From NCBI RefSeq assembly GCF_012927185.1, contig NZ_JABBGB010000001.1, positions 682,001 to 746,000 of the forward strand: a stretch of DNA of 64,000 nt, read 5' to 3'. Below the pieces are notes generated by a model, which saw nothing but the letters and a program-made list of their open reading frames with translations, made no database searches and was not told where the DNA came from. Source of the DNA: Pseudoflavitalea sp. G-6-1-2. GTDB taxonomy: Bacteria; Bacteroidota; Bacteroidia; Chitinophagales; Chitinophagaceae. Shown here one piece after another: positions 35,178 to 44,280 of this stretch (positions are counted from its first letter, which is position 1; each line of letters starts with the position of its first letter). Position numbers and translations under genes: made by a program.

Positions 35178-36065
35178 TCAGATCCAGCGTTGAACAAATC
35201 GGTAGAGATTGAATTGCTCCTCTTTCAAAGCCGCTTCCACAGCCTGTTTCAGCTGTTCTTTGCTGAGATCTTTCATGCGGTACTGCTGAATTAAGAACCA
35301 GGCGCGTTCCGTCAGCAGCCAGGATTTCTTCGATTGATGTACAGGATGACTGAAAAACTCCAGGATCTTCTCATACAGTTTATCCACTCCTTCTTTCTGT
35401 GAAGCCACCGTTTTCACTATCGGAATTTCGTACTGATGCGTGGAGAAAACAGGCGCCAGCATCAATCGGAGGTTCTTGACGAAAAGATCTGCACCGGGGC
35501 GGTCGGCTTTGTTCACTACAAAGATGTCTGCAATCTCCATCAGTCCGGCTTTCATGGTCTGCACTTCATCGCCAGCTTCAGGAACTACCACCACCACCGT
35601 GATATCGGCCAGCCCTACGATTTCCACTTCGCTTTGTCCTACGCCAACTGTCTCTACTATCACATAATCGAAGTCGGCTGCTTTCATCAGCTCGGTGATC
35701 TCTATGATGCGTGGATGCAATCCACCCAAGGAACCGCGTGTAGCCAGCGAACGGATGTATACATTCGGATGATCGTACCACTCGCTCATGCGAATGCGAT
35801 CTCCCAGCAACGCACCGAAATTGAATGGGGAAGATGGATCAACGCAAAGCACTCCTACTTTCTTTCCTTCTTTCACTATCACGTGGATCAGCGAATCTAC
35901 CAGTGTAGATTTGCCTGCACCCGGAGGGCCCGTGATGCCGATCACTTTTACCTTGTCGTTGGTCTGCAATCCGGACAATAATTCTTCAAACCCCGGCACT
36001 TCGTTCTCTACATAAGAAATGCTGCGGGCCAGTGCACGGGTAGTATTTGAAGGGAGTGTGAGCAA
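35178..36065 (-). CDS. meaB: MeaB/ArgK-family GTPase, methylmalonyl-CoA mutase chaperone
   Basis: A G-protein that loads and protects adenosylcobalamin in methylmalonyl-CoA mutase. Seen: P-loop GPPGAGKST, VLCVDPSSPFN, RGSLGGLHP, DYVIVETVGVGQSE (Walker B/switch) and NKADRPGAD. The C-terminal region (from about 235) is the dimerisation arm. No ATG exists between the stop of the upstream glycosyltransferase (36098) and the conserved region TRALARSISYVENEVPGF. I chose TTG 36065 (295 residues); an ATT at 36092 six bases past that stop is an alternative. No mutase gene lies nearby, which is not unusual. Confidence 0.88.
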   Translation of the reverse strand: MLTLPSNTTRALARSISYVENEVPGFEELLSGLQTNDKVKVIGITGPPGAGKSTLVDSLIHVIVKEGKKVGVLCVDPSSPFNFGALLGDRIRMSEWYDHPNVYIRSLATRGSLGGLHPRIIEITELMKAADFDYVIVETVGVGQSEVEIVGLADITVVVVVPEAGDEVQTMKAGLMEIADIFVVNKADRPGADLFVKNLRLMLAPVFSTHQYEIPIVKTVASQKEGVDKLYEKILEFFSHPVHQSKKSWLLTERAWFLIQQYRMKDLSKEQLKQAVEAALKEEQFNLYRFVQRWI

Positions 36066-36097
36066 TATTTTGTGTATTGAATCTTTTGCAATGGTGG

Positions 36098-36859
36098 CTA
36101 TTGCTGGTTTCGTTGCAGCAGCCTGAGTTTGGCATATTTGGCAAAGGTCTGATAGGCTACTGTAACGGCAATGATCAGCCCCGGTGTTCCATCCCGGAAT
36201 CCTCCTTTGAAGATATAGCCGTTCACAAATGCAACAATCGGATTGATCCAGAGTTTTGCGAATGTGCCTTTTTTTCCTTCTTTGTTCAGCGCTGCTGCCT
36301 GAATGGTAGTGAACCTGTTCAGCTGTGCAATATGCGCAGTAAAGCTTTCGAAAGACGAGTGAAGGATATCTCCTTTCAAGTGTTTTTTTCTGTAGCCCTC
36401 CGATTCGATGATCCGGTCGTGCGGATTGGTTCCACCAAAATGGCTTTTTCTTCTGTCGAACAATCGCAGCTTTACATCGGGGTACCAGCTTCCGTGCCTG
36501 ATCCATTTGCCTGCATAGCTGGTAGTGCGGTTCATGGTATATCCGTCGAAAGGAAAATCTTTTTGCTTCTCTGCGAGCATGGATGCCTGCAGCTTTTCGT
36601 CCAGTACTTCATCTGCATCGAGCGAGAGCACCATTTCGTGAGTAGCCTGTTGCAATGCAAAATTCTTTTGCTCGATGTATCCGAGAAAGGGCTGACTCAC
36701 AAACCTTACACCGAATTCTTTTGCAATTTTCTCGGTGTTATCGGTACTGAGCGAATCTACCACTACAATTTCATCTGCAAGGGTCCGTACACTTTCAAGG
36801 CAAGCCCTGAGTTTGTCTTCTTCATTGAAGGTTATGATTACAACTGAAAGTACTGCCAT
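36098..36859 (-). CDS. Family 2 glycosyltransferase, WaaE/KdtX type
   Basis: 253 residues, predicted to add a sugar to lipopolysaccharide core on the cytoplasmic side. The GT-A fold begins LSVVIITFNEEDKLRACLES; VVVDSLSTDNTEKIA and the metal-binding SLDADEVLDE follow. GKWIRHGSWYPDVKLRLFDR and LKGDILHSSF are signatures of the WaaE group. The C-terminal part has a hydrophobic stretch that may touch the membrane. It is the first gene of a two-gene unit with meaB; the pairing has no obvious functional logic. Confidence 0.9.
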   Translation of the reverse strand: MAVLSVVIITFNEEDKLRACLESVRTLADEIVVVDSLSTDNTEKIAKEFGVRFVSQPFLGYIEQKNFALQQATHEMVLSLDADEVLDEKLQASMLAEKQKDFPFDGYTMNRTTSYAGKWIRHGSWYPDVKLRLFDRRKSHFGGTNPHDRIIESEGYRKKHLKGDILHSSFESFTAHIAQLNRFTTIQAAALNKEGKKGTFAKLWINPIVAFVNGYIFKGGFRDGTPGLIIAVTVAYQTFAKYAKLRLLQRNQQ

Positions 36860-36945
36860 TGCTCGATTGTTGGTTACGGTATTTACGCGGCTAAGGTAAT
36901 CAATTACACCAAACAGGAAAGCGGGGTTTTGAATGATATGATTTC

Positions 36946-36958
36946 GTTACTTTGTAAC
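36946..36958. promoter_or_regulatory. Perfect palindrome directly before the LON-domain gene
   Basis: GTTAC-TTT-GTAAC ends one base before ATG 36960. It contains TACTTTG, one base short of the TAnnTTTG -7 element. It may be a regulator site, part of a promoter, or chance. Confidence 0.35.
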
Positions 36959-36959
36959 G

Positions 36960-37610
36960 ATGACCAATTTTATTCCAATATTTCCCCTTGCCGTAGTGGT
37001 ATATCCCGGAGAAACGATGCACCTGCATATTTTTGAACCGAGGTACAAACAACTGATCAAAGAATGTCAGGAAAGCAAAAAACCCTTCGGTATTCCGGCT
37101 GTTGTCAATGAAAAACTGCAGGATATGGGTACTCTGGTGGAGGTGGTAGAGATTGTGCAGGAATACCAGAATGGCGAAATGGATATCCGCACAAAAGGAA
37201 TGAAGGTTTTCCGCATTCTCGAGGTAATCAAAAAGATCCCGGACAAATTATACAGCGGCGCCATTGTGAGTTATCCTGAAAACGACGACGATGCCGGCAA
37301 CCGGCTGCTGATGCAAAAAGTAGTGAACGGCGTGAAAGAACTGCACCGCATGCTCAATATCAGCAAAGACTTCCGCAAAGCAGAAAACGATCTTACCAGC
37401 TACGATGTGGCGCATCATGCAGGACTATCGCTCGAAGAAGAATATGAAGTGCTTCAACTGATGAGAGAACTGCAGCGGCAGGAATACATCCGGCGGCATC
37501 TCGAAAAAGTATTGCCCATGCTGATGGAGATGGAGCAACTGAAAGATAAAGTAAAACTGAATGGTCATTTCAGAAACCTGTCTGCCTTTGACCTCGACAT
37601 TGATGTTTAG
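36960..37610 (+). CDS. LON substrate-binding-domain protein
   Basis: 216 residues comprising only the N-terminal substrate-binding domain of Lon protease (PUA-like). FIPIFPLAVVVYPGETMHLHIFEPRY is the signature; the ATPase and protease domains are absent, as in many stand-alone family members. The second half is helical and charged. Such proteins are widespread with no settled role. It begins a probable operon with coaX, an outer-membrane protein and lptC. Confidence 0.9.
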   Translation: MTNFIPIFPLAVVVYPGETMHLHIFEPRYKQLIKECQESKKPFGIPAVVNEKLQDMGTLVEVVEIVQEYQNGEMDIRTKGMKVFRILEVIKKIPDKLYSGAIVSYPENDDDAGNRLLMQKVVNGVKELHRMLNISKDFRKAENDLTSYDVAHHAGLSLEEEYEVLQLMRELQRQEYIRRHLEKVLPMLMEMEQLKDKVKLNGHFRNLSAFDLDIDV

Positions 37611-37634
37611 CATCATCACAAATCCCATACAGCT

Positions 37635-38369
37635 TTGACGCCAACAACAACGCTTTGTCTCGACTTCGGAAATACCCGCCTCAAATGCGCCGTGTTCAAA
37701 AACAGGGAAATGCAGGAGATCGTTGTATTGCCCGATGATTCGGAAGCTACCATCAGAGAGCTGGTAGCCCGGTTTCAGCCAGATCGCTCCATTTTATCTT
37801 CGGTGATAGAACACAAACCCGAAGTGGAGACCATCCTCGCTTCAGCCGGCCGCTTTCATAAACTGAGTCATGCATCGAAACTGCCTTTCACTACACCGGT
37901 AGGCAAGCCCCAGACCATCGGGGCCGACAGGCTGGCTATGATCTCCGCAACCATCGACCTCTTTCCTACCTATAATAATCTTATCATCGGACTGGGTACC
38001 GCCATCACTTTCAACTTCGTGAACAAGTATCATGAATTTGTGGGAGGAAGTATTTCGCCGGGGATGGAAATGCGTTTCAAATCACTCCATGCATTTACCG
38101 CCAAACTGCCGCTGATAGAGAAAGACTGGAACTTCCCGCTCATGGGATACGACACCAGAACCAACATTCTGAGTGGCGTTATCCTTGGAATGGCCACTGA
38201 GATCGATGGAATCATAGATATTTATCGACAAAAGTACCATAACTTTAACGCCGTCTTAACCGGGGGCGACGCACCGTATTTTGTCTATCATCTCAAAAAC
38301 AAGATATTTGCAGACCCTAATTTAATATTTAAAGGGCTTTATGCTATCTGCGAATACAACAATGTATAA
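37635..38369 (+). CDS. coaX: Type III pantothenate kinase
   Basis: Catalyses the first step of coenzyme A synthesis, ATP-dependent phosphorylation of pantothenate. 244 residues with the ASKHA-fold motifs of type III enzymes: LDFGNTRLK near the N-terminus, QTIGADRLAM, GLGTAITFN and VLTGGDAPY. The only start that keeps the DFGNT strand is TTG 37635, 24 bases after the LON-domain gene; no ATG precedes the motif. Its last eight bases overlap the next gene. Confidence 0.94.
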   Translation: MTPTTTLCLDFGNTRLKCAVFKNREMQEIVVLPDDSEATIRELVARFQPDRSILSSVIEHKPEVETILASAGRFHKLSHASKLPFTTPVGKPQTIGADRLAMISATIDLFPTYNNLIIGLGTAITFNFVNKYHEFVGGSISPGMEMRFKSLHAFTAKLPLIEKDWNFPLMGYDTRTNILSGVILGMATEIDGIIDIYRQKYHNFNAVLTGGDAPYFVYHLKNKIFADPNLIFKGLYAICEYNNV

Positions 38370-39663
38370 GAAAATCAGGCTGTTAGGAATCGTTTGCTGC
38401 TGTTTCACATCTCTGGTACAGGCGCAATCAGACAACTCGCCCTACTCCCGTTACGGACTAGGTGACCGTTTACCCGGACAATCCATCGTTCAGCGTGGAA
38501 TGGGAGGATTAGCTGCGGCTTACTTCGACTACTCGTCCATCAACTACGTGAACCCGGCTTCTTACGGAAGAATTTCGCTTACCACACTCGACCTAGGTTT
38601 TGAGTTGACTAACCGAACGCTTCGCGCAGGCGAACCATCCCGCAAATTCAGCTCATACAGCCCGAACATATCTTACCTGCAGGTTGCATTTCCGCTCAAA
38701 AAGAATGGCGGATGGGGAATGAATCTCGGCCTGAACCCGATTACCCGCGTAGGTTACAAGATCAACTCCAGTGATAGTCTCAGAAGACCCAACTTCTCAC
38801 AACCCATGGCACTGAACACCCTTTACGAAGGAAATGGCGGTGCTTATGAAGCCCATATCGGAACCGGATTTCTCGTAGCCAGAGGCCTCACTGCAGGTTT
38901 CAACTTCGGTTATGTATTCGGATCCAAAGATCACAGCACAAGAACACTGATCTCAGATACGACCTCCTATTATTATAAGAGCAACTACGAAAAGAATACC
39001 AGCTATAATGGTGTGAAATTCACCGGTGGTCTTCAATACGTAGCCAAACTCGATAAAACTTCTTATCTGCGTCTCGGCGCTTACGGTAGCCTTCAGCAAA
39101 ACCTGAACGCTTCTGAAGATCTCGTGATCAACACATTCGAATATTCGCAGAGCGGCGCTATCGACACTGTCGATATCATAGACCGCAAAAAAGATGTTTC
39201 TGGAAATATCAAGTACCCCGCCAGCTACGGCGCAGGTCTGATCTACGATAAAGTTGGTAAATGGATGATCGGTATCGATTACGCTGCCGAAAAATGGAGC
39301 TCATTCCGCACCTACGAAAGCAAAGACATGGTGCAGGATAGCTGGGAAGTTCGCCTCGGCGGACAGGTTGCTCCAAGGCAAGGCAAAACTTACTGGAGCA
39401 ATGTTGCTTACCGCGCCGGTTTCGCATACGGACAGGATATTGTGTACATCAACAATCAGAAACTTCCTAAATGGACAGTATCTGCAGGCGCTTCACTCCC
39501 AATGCGCAAACCAGCATATACCAACCAGTTCTCCATGATCAACATAATGGTGGAGTATGGCAACCGTGGCAACAACAACAATCCGCTGCGCGAAAACTTT
39601 TTCCGCATCGGTGTAGGTCTCGCACTCACCGATATCTGGTTCCTCAAACGCAAGTACGATTAA
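38362..39663 (+). CDS. Outer-membrane beta-barrel protein of unknown function
   Basis: 433 residues. After a signal peptide (YKKIRLLGIVCCCFTSLVQA) the mature protein starts QSDNSPYSRYGLGD and shows repeated amphipathic strands and a C-terminal aromatic-ended strand (GVGLALTDIWFLKRKYD). The motif NSPYSRYGLGD with GMGGL is widespread in Bacteroidota barrels loosely related to FadL/PorV-type proteins. ATG 38362 overlaps coaX by eight bases, suggesting coupled translation. It lies directly before lptC. Confidence 0.8.
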   Translation: MYKKIRLLGIVCCCFTSLVQAQSDNSPYSRYGLGDRLPGQSIVQRGMGGLAAAYFDYSSINYVNPASYGRISLTTLDLGFELTNRTLRAGEPSRKFSSYSPNISYLQVAFPLKKNGGWGMNLGLNPITRVGYKINSSDSLRRPNFSQPMALNTLYEGNGGAYEAHIGTGFLVARGLTAGFNFGYVFGSKDHSTRTLISDTTSYYYKSNYEKNTSYNGVKFTGGLQYVAKLDKTSYLRLGAYGSLQQNLNASEDLVINTFEYSQSGAIDTVDIIDRKKDVSGNIKYPASYGAGLIYDKVGKWMIGIDYAAEKWSSFRTYESKDMVQDSWEVRLGGQVAPRQGKTYWSNVAYRAGFAYGQDIVYINNQKLPKWTVSAGASLPMRKPAYTNQFSMINIMVEYGNRGNNNNPLRENFFRIGVGLALTDIWFLKRKYD

Positions 39664-39666
39664 TGC

Positions 39667-40488
39667 ATGACGAAGCTCATGTCACGATATATTTTCATTC
39701 TGGCAGTCCTTTTACAGGGCTGCTTTTTTATGATCAGCTGTGAGAACAGTCAGAAAGAAGTGGATGCCTTATTCACCAAAAAAGTGGCAGTGGAAGAAGC
39801 CAATCAGGTGGTAAGCTTTCTCAGTCAGGATGGAAAAATCAAAGCGAAGCTCACATCGCCTTTCATGATCCGTCAGGTAACAGATTCCAACTACCTGGAA
39901 TTTCCCCGCACATTGCATGTTGATTTTTATGACGACAGTGCAAAGATCGAAACCATACTCGACGCCAAATACGCCAAGTACCGCGAATACGAAAGCAAGG
40001 TACTGCTGCGCGACAGTGTAAGAGTGATCAACATCAAAAACGGTGATACACTTCGTACACCCGAACTCTGGTGGGATCAGAATAAACAGGAATTCTACAC
40101 AGACAAACCGTCGCATATCAGCAAACGCGATGGTACCGTGATATTCTCCAAACAGGGGATGAAGGCCAAGCAGGACCTCTCCTGGTATGAGCTCTATCAG
40201 AACTCAGGCCAGTTGCCGGTTCCGGACGAAGCCAATCCCAATACCGGCACAGACAGTCTGCAGGCGCCGCCCGCAGGTACGCTGCAAACACCGGTAACCA
40301 CTCCGGCCGTGAAACCCGGAACACCTCCGCCGCCACCACCTGCGGGCAATCAACCAGCGCAGCAACCAGTAAAATCAGGAGGCTTACAGTTTAAGCAGGC
40401 TCCCGGTACAACACCTCCGCCTTCGCTCAGAAGAACCGACAGCATGAGACTGGAGCGCGAGAAGCTGATCAAAAAACCACAGCAATAA
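39667..40488 (+). CDS. lptC: LptC-like LPS export protein with proline-rich tail
   Basis: Single-span or lipid-anchored periplasmic component of lipopolysaccharide export, bridging LptB2FG and LptA. 273 residues: signal sequence ending FMISC (probable lipoprotein Cys), then the LptC beta-jellyroll (about 30-165; AKLTSPFMIRQVTD, YLEFPRTLHVDFYDD, GDTLRTPELWWDQNKQEFYT). The last 100 residues are an unusual proline/glutamine-rich tail including PGTPPPPPPAG, ending in a charged segment. It starts 3 bases after the barrel gene, consistent with an envelope operon. Confidence 0.85.
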   Translation: MTKLMSRYIFILAVLLQGCFFMISCENSQKEVDALFTKKVAVEEANQVVSFLSQDGKIKAKLTSPFMIRQVTDSNYLEFPRTLHVDFYDDSAKIETILDAKYAKYREYESKVLLRDSVRVINIKNGDTLRTPELWWDQNKQEFYTDKPSHISKRDGTVIFSKQGMKAKQDLSWYELYQNSGQLPVPDEANPNTGTDSLQAPPAGTLQTPVTTPAVKPGTPPPPPPAGNQPAQQPVKSGGLQFKQAPGTTPPPSLRRTDSMRLEREKLIKKPQQ

Positions 40489-40605
40489 GTTTGCATTCAC
40501 CCGGCATATTGTAGCCTGTAACAGCAGGCCCTGTCAGCTATTTTACTGAGTACAATTCAATCCGATCTTTCTCCGTAAATTCATTGCCTTAAAACCGCAA
40601 TCATT

Positions 40606-41595
40606 ATGGAATATCGCAGACTTGGAAGATCAGGACTGGAATTAAGTGTATTGTCGTTTGGAAGCTGGGTAACTTTTCATAAGCAGGTAGATGACAGTCT
40701 CGCAGATGAACTGATGGGAATAGCTTACGACAAAGGGATCAACTTCTTTGATAACGCAGAGGTATATGCGAATGGAGAAAGTGAGAAGATGATGGGCCGC
40801 GTGCTCAAAAAGAAAAACTGGGATCGCACATCTTACACCGTTTCATCAAAAGCTTATTTCGGCTGGAGAGGAAAACAAAACAAACCCAATCAGACGGGGC
40901 TTAGCCGCAAACACCTCTTTGAAGCCTGCAACGAAGCGCTTCAAAGATTGCAGCTCGATTACCTCGATCTCTATTTCTGTCACCGTCCCGATGTGAATGT
41001 GCCTATCCAGGAAGTTGTATGGACCATGCACAATCTCATTCAGCAAGGCAAGATCCTCTATTGGGGTACCAGCCAGTGGAGCGGAGCAGAGATCATGGAA
41101 GCGCATCGTGTAGCGCAGGAATATAAACTCATCGGCCCAGTGATGGAACAGCCACAATACAATATGTTCGAGCGATTCAAAATGGAACTCGACTATCTGC
41201 CGGTTTTCCAGAACGTTGGCCTCGGAACTACCATCTGGAGCCCGCTCGCAGCAGGCTTCCTCACCGGAAAATACAATGATGGCATCCCTTCGGATTCTCG
41301 TCTCGGCCTCGAAGGATACGACTGGCTGAAAGAACGCTGGTTGCAGGATGCAAAGATTGCGAAAGCAAAACAGCTCACCGAATACGCAAAGAAACTCGGC
41401 GTATCGCTGGCTACGCTCGCTATTGCATGGACCATCAAAAATCCGAATGTAACAACCACCATTCTCGGTGCAACAAAAGTTTCGCAGCTCGAAGAAAATC
41501 TGAAATCGCTGGAAGTAGTGCCACTGCTCACTCCCGAAGTGATGAAAGATATCGATGATATTTTGCAGAACAAGCCTTCGCTCGACATTGGCTAG
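40606..41595 (+). CDS. Aldo/keto reductase, Kv-beta-like
   Basis: 329 residues with the (beta/alpha)8 fold of NADPH-dependent aldo/keto reductases. Catalytic tetrad seen: Asp49 and Tyr54 in FDNAEVYANGESE, Lys82 in SSKAYFG and His in CHRPD. Sequence features such as GSWVTFHKQVDD and SQWSGAEIMEA place it with AKR6, the potassium-channel beta-subunit group, common as soluble enzymes in bacteria. Natural substrate unknown. It stands alone before a strong terminator. Confidence 0.92.
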   Translation: MEYRRLGRSGLELSVLSFGSWVTFHKQVDDSLADELMGIAYDKGINFFDNAEVYANGESEKMMGRVLKKKNWDRTSYTVSSKAYFGWRGKQNKPNQTGLSRKHLFEACNEALQRLQLDYLDLYFCHRPDVNVPIQEVVWTMHNLIQQGKILYWGTSQWSGAEIMEAHRVAQEYKLIGPVMEQPQYNMFERFKMELDYLPVFQNVGLGTTIWSPLAAGFLTGKYNDGIPSDSRLGLEGYDWLKERWLQDAKIAKAKQLTEYAKKLGVSLATLAIAWTIKNPNVTTTILGATKVSQLEENLKSLEVVPLLTPEVMKDIDDILQNKPSLDIG

Positions 41596-41608
41596 TAACA
41601 GCAAATAC

Positions 41609-41652
41609 ATTACTGCGCAGATCATTCAGCTGATCTGCGCAGTAATTTTTAT
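41609..41652 (+). terminator. Strong intrinsic terminator after the aldo/keto reductase gene
   Basis: A 16-base perfect stem, ATTACTGCGCAGATCA (41609-41624) with its complement at 41631-41646, around TTCAGC, followed by TTTTATAT. The converging AhpD-like gene ends 15 bases further on. Confidence 0.92.
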
Positions 41653-41666
41653 ATAAGACCCCAATG

Positions 41667-42011
41667 TTATCCTTTTACCAACTCTTCCCAATATTCTGCA
41701 GCCCTTCTCGTATGCGGAATTACAATGGTTCCACCCACAATATTCGCTACAGCGAACACCTCATATACCTGCTCCGTAGTGATTCCAAGTTCATGACACT
41801 TGCCTAAGTGATACTTGATGCAATCGTCACACCTCAGTACCATACTGGCTACCAGCCCCAGCATTTCCTTTGTCGGAACATCGAGCGCCCCTGCAGCATA
41901 TGTATTGGTATCGAGGTTCCAGAGTCGTTTCATTACGAGGTTGTCTTTGCTGAGGATCACCTCATTCATCTTTTCACGATAGTCGTTGAATTCTTGTACC
42001 AGATTGCTCAT
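41667..42011 (-). CDS. Carboxymuconolactone decarboxylase-family (AhpD-like) protein
   Basis: 114 residues of the CMD domain. The redox motif CDDCIKYH (Cys61, Cys64, His68), preceded by Glu49, matches the active site of alkylhydroperoxidase AhpD, which reduces peroxides through a thiol pair. Many small CMD proteins of this size are uncharacterised. Monocistronic, divergent from the S9 peptidase gene. Confidence 0.9.
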   Translation of the reverse strand: MSNLVQEFNDYREKMNEVILSKDNLVMKRLWNLDTNTYAAGALDVPTKEMLGLVASMVLRCDDCIKYHLGKCHELGITTEQVYEVFAVANIVGGTIVIPHTRRAAEYWEELVKG

Positions 42012-42114
42012 GAATCAATTTTTATTAAAGTTAAATTAAGAAACGCTGCCGGTCATCAATAACTCTTTCATCAAAAGTTTTGAATTTGTACATTCATTCA
42101 CTAAATAACTGTTT

Positions 42115-44280
42115 ATGAAACACGTCACATGGGTACTCCTGCTGTTAGGGCAGGTACCGGCACTCTATGCGCAGCAACAGGCAACATCGCCGCGTAAAGA
42201 ACCGGTGAAAGTTACAGACATGCTGAAAATAAAGACCATCGGCAATGTTATACTTTCCAACGACGGCAGCAAAGCCGCTTACAGCATCACTTCCATCGAA
42301 CCGGATGGAGACAGCAAACAAGATTACAAATACAATAGTCAGCTATGGCTGGTGAATACAGATGGCACGCCATCTTCCAAACAACTCACCAGCACCAGTG
42401 CATCGCAGGTGGCCTGGAGTCCCGATGGAAAAACATTGGCCTTCGTGCGCACAGCCGACGGCAAGCCACAGATTTTTCTGCTGAGCATGGATGGCGGCGA
42501 AGCCATTCAGCTCACCAAACAAAAGAATGGCGCTACCTCTCCCAAGTGGAGTCCCGACGGAAAAAAGATTGTCTTCGCATCTTCCATTTCACTGAAAGAT
42601 CTGCTGAAAGATTCCGTACTCAATCCCGGCAAGTCCGTTCCCGAGTGGACTATGGAACGTCCCGGATTCAGCAACAACAACTGGCTGAAACCTACTACCA
42701 CCAAGGCTGATCCCGATGGCAGCATCGATGAAGTGAGAGCATGGCTCGACAATAACGTGAACGATCGCAAAGCAACGCTCATCAACAAACTCAACTTTCA
42801 GGATGAGATGAATATCAGCGGCGCTCAGGGCTTCACGCACTATTTCATTACAGAAGCAAAACCCGGAGCTGCTGCAACCGCCATCACCAAAGGTTTTGCG
42901 CGTTTCAATGGTGTAGACTTCACGCCCGATGGCACTCAGCTGCTGCTCAGCGGCAACACCGATGTGAGCCAGCATCCCGACCGCGCACTGGAACAGGAGA
43001 TCTATCTCATGAATGTGGATGGCAGCAATTTCCGCAAACTGCTGGGATCAAAAGGCAAGAGTTATTTTGCGCCTGGCATCTCCCCTTCCGGCAAACAGTT
43101 AGCCTTTCAGCAAGGCACCACTTCGTTTGTGAATGTTCAGTCGCTGGCCATCATGCCACTGAACGGAACTGAAAAAGATATTGTGGAGATTCCGATGGAT
43201 CGCTCCAAAGGCGGTCTCACCTGGAGCCGCGATGAAAAGTATGTTTACTTCACAGCACAGAGCAATGGCGGTGCTCCACTCTATCGCGCAGATGTGAAAA
43301 CAAAGAAGGTTGAACAACTCACCGACTACGATGGAGGTATCGGCGCTTTCGATCTGGTGAACAACAAACTCGTGTACACAAGAACAGATATCACCAGCCC
43401 ATCTGAACTGTACTTCGCAGATGCATCTGCAAAGAATGCCAAACGCATCACCAGCCTCAATACAGACTGGATTCAGAACAAACAGTTATCCCTACCCGAA
43501 AAGAAAACATTCGTTAACAGCAAGGGGCTCACCGTTGAATACTGGATGATGAAACCAGCCAACTACGAGCCCGGCAAAAAATATCCACTGGTACTGGAAA
43601 TTCATGGTGGTCCTTCAGCGATGTGGGGGCCTGGTGAAGCCAGCATGTGGCACGAATATCAGTTCTTCGCCAGCAAAGGCTATGGTGTGGTGTATTGCAA
43701 TCCCAGAGGCAGTGGCGGATATGGACAGGAGTTTCTCCGCGCCAATGTGGAAGACTGGGGCACAGGCCCAACCAGCGATGTACTCACCGCGGTAGATAAA
43801 ACTGTAGCCGAAGGATGGGCCGACACATCTAAACTGGTTGTAACCGGAGGATCTTATGCAGGCTATCTCGTTGCATGGATCATCAGTCACGATCAGCGTT
43901 TCAAAGCAGCCTGTTCACAACGCGGCGTGTACGAACTGAATACATTCTTCGGAGAAGGCAACGCATGGAGACTGGTGCCGAACTATTTCGGAGGATATCC
44001 ATGGGAGCAAAAAGCAAGAGAGATCCTCGACAGAGAATCTCCCTTCAATTATGTGCAGAATATTAAAACTCCTTATATCATTTTCCACGGAGACAACGAC
44101 CGCAGAACCGGATTTGTGCAGAGCGAGATGATGTATCGCGCACTTAAAGTATTGGGTCGTCCGGTGGAGTATGTTCGTCATCCCGGAGGAACACACGAAC
44201 TCACACGCAGTGGTGATAACCGTCAACGCATGGATCAGATGCTGCGTACCTGGGAGTTCTTCGAGAGATACATCAGGTAG
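42115..44280 (+). CDS. Exported S9-family prolyl oligopeptidase
   Basis: 721 residues. Signal peptide ([19 protein letters not shown]), then a beta-propeller (about 35-440) with TolB-like repeats such as [14 protein letters not shown] and [14 protein letters not shown], then an alpha/beta-hydrolase domain. Catalytic Ser580 is in GGSYAGY, Asp in HGDNDRRTG and His in PGGTHEL. It resembles acylaminoacyl-peptidase/DPP members that cleave short periplasmic peptides. Its last eight bases overlap the converging transporter gene. Confidence 0.94.
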   Translation: MKHVTWVLLLLGQVPALYAQQQATSPRKEPVKVTDMLKIKTIGNVILSNDGSKAAYSITSIEPDGDSKQDYKYNSQLWLVNTDGTPSSKQLTSTSASQVAWSPDGKTLAFVRTADGKPQIFLLSMDGGEAIQLTKQKNGATSPKWSPDGKKIVFASSISLKDLLKDSVLNPGKSVPEWTMERPGFSNNNWLKPTTTKADPDGSIDEVRAWLDNNVNDRKATLINKLNFQDEMNISGAQGFTHYFITEAKPGAAATAITKGFARFNGVDFTPDGTQLLLSGNTDVSQHPDRALEQEIYLMNVDGSNFRKLLGSKGKSYFAPGISPSGKQLAFQQGTTSFVNVQSLAIMPLNGTEKDIVEIPMDRSKGGLTWSRDEKYVYFTAQSNGGAPLYRADVKTKKVEQLTDYDGGIGAFDLVNNKLVYTRTDITSPSELYFADASAKNAKRITSLNTDWIQNKQLSLPEKKTFVNSKGLTVEYWMMKPANYEPGKKYPLVLEIHGGPSAMWGPGEASMWHEYQFFASKGYGVVYCNPRGSGGYGQEFLRANVEDWGTGPTSDVLTAVDKTVAEGWADTSKLVVTGGSYAGYLVAWIISHDQRFKAACSQRGVYELNTFFGEGNAWRLVPNYFGGYPWEQKAREILDRESPFNYVQNIKTPYIIFHGDNDRRTGFVQSEMMYRALKVLGRPVEYVRHPGGTHELTRSGDNRQRMDQMLRTWEFFERYIR

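Noticed and set aside
36066-36506. N-terminal extension of meaB by about 147 codons to an ATG at 36506
   Set aside because: The added sequence lies fully inside the glycosyltransferase gene in another frame and has no MeaB similarity.
40240-40440. Simple repeat from the CCGCCACCACC tract
   Set aside because: It is in-frame coding sequence for the proline-rich LptC tail and not a tandem repeat array.
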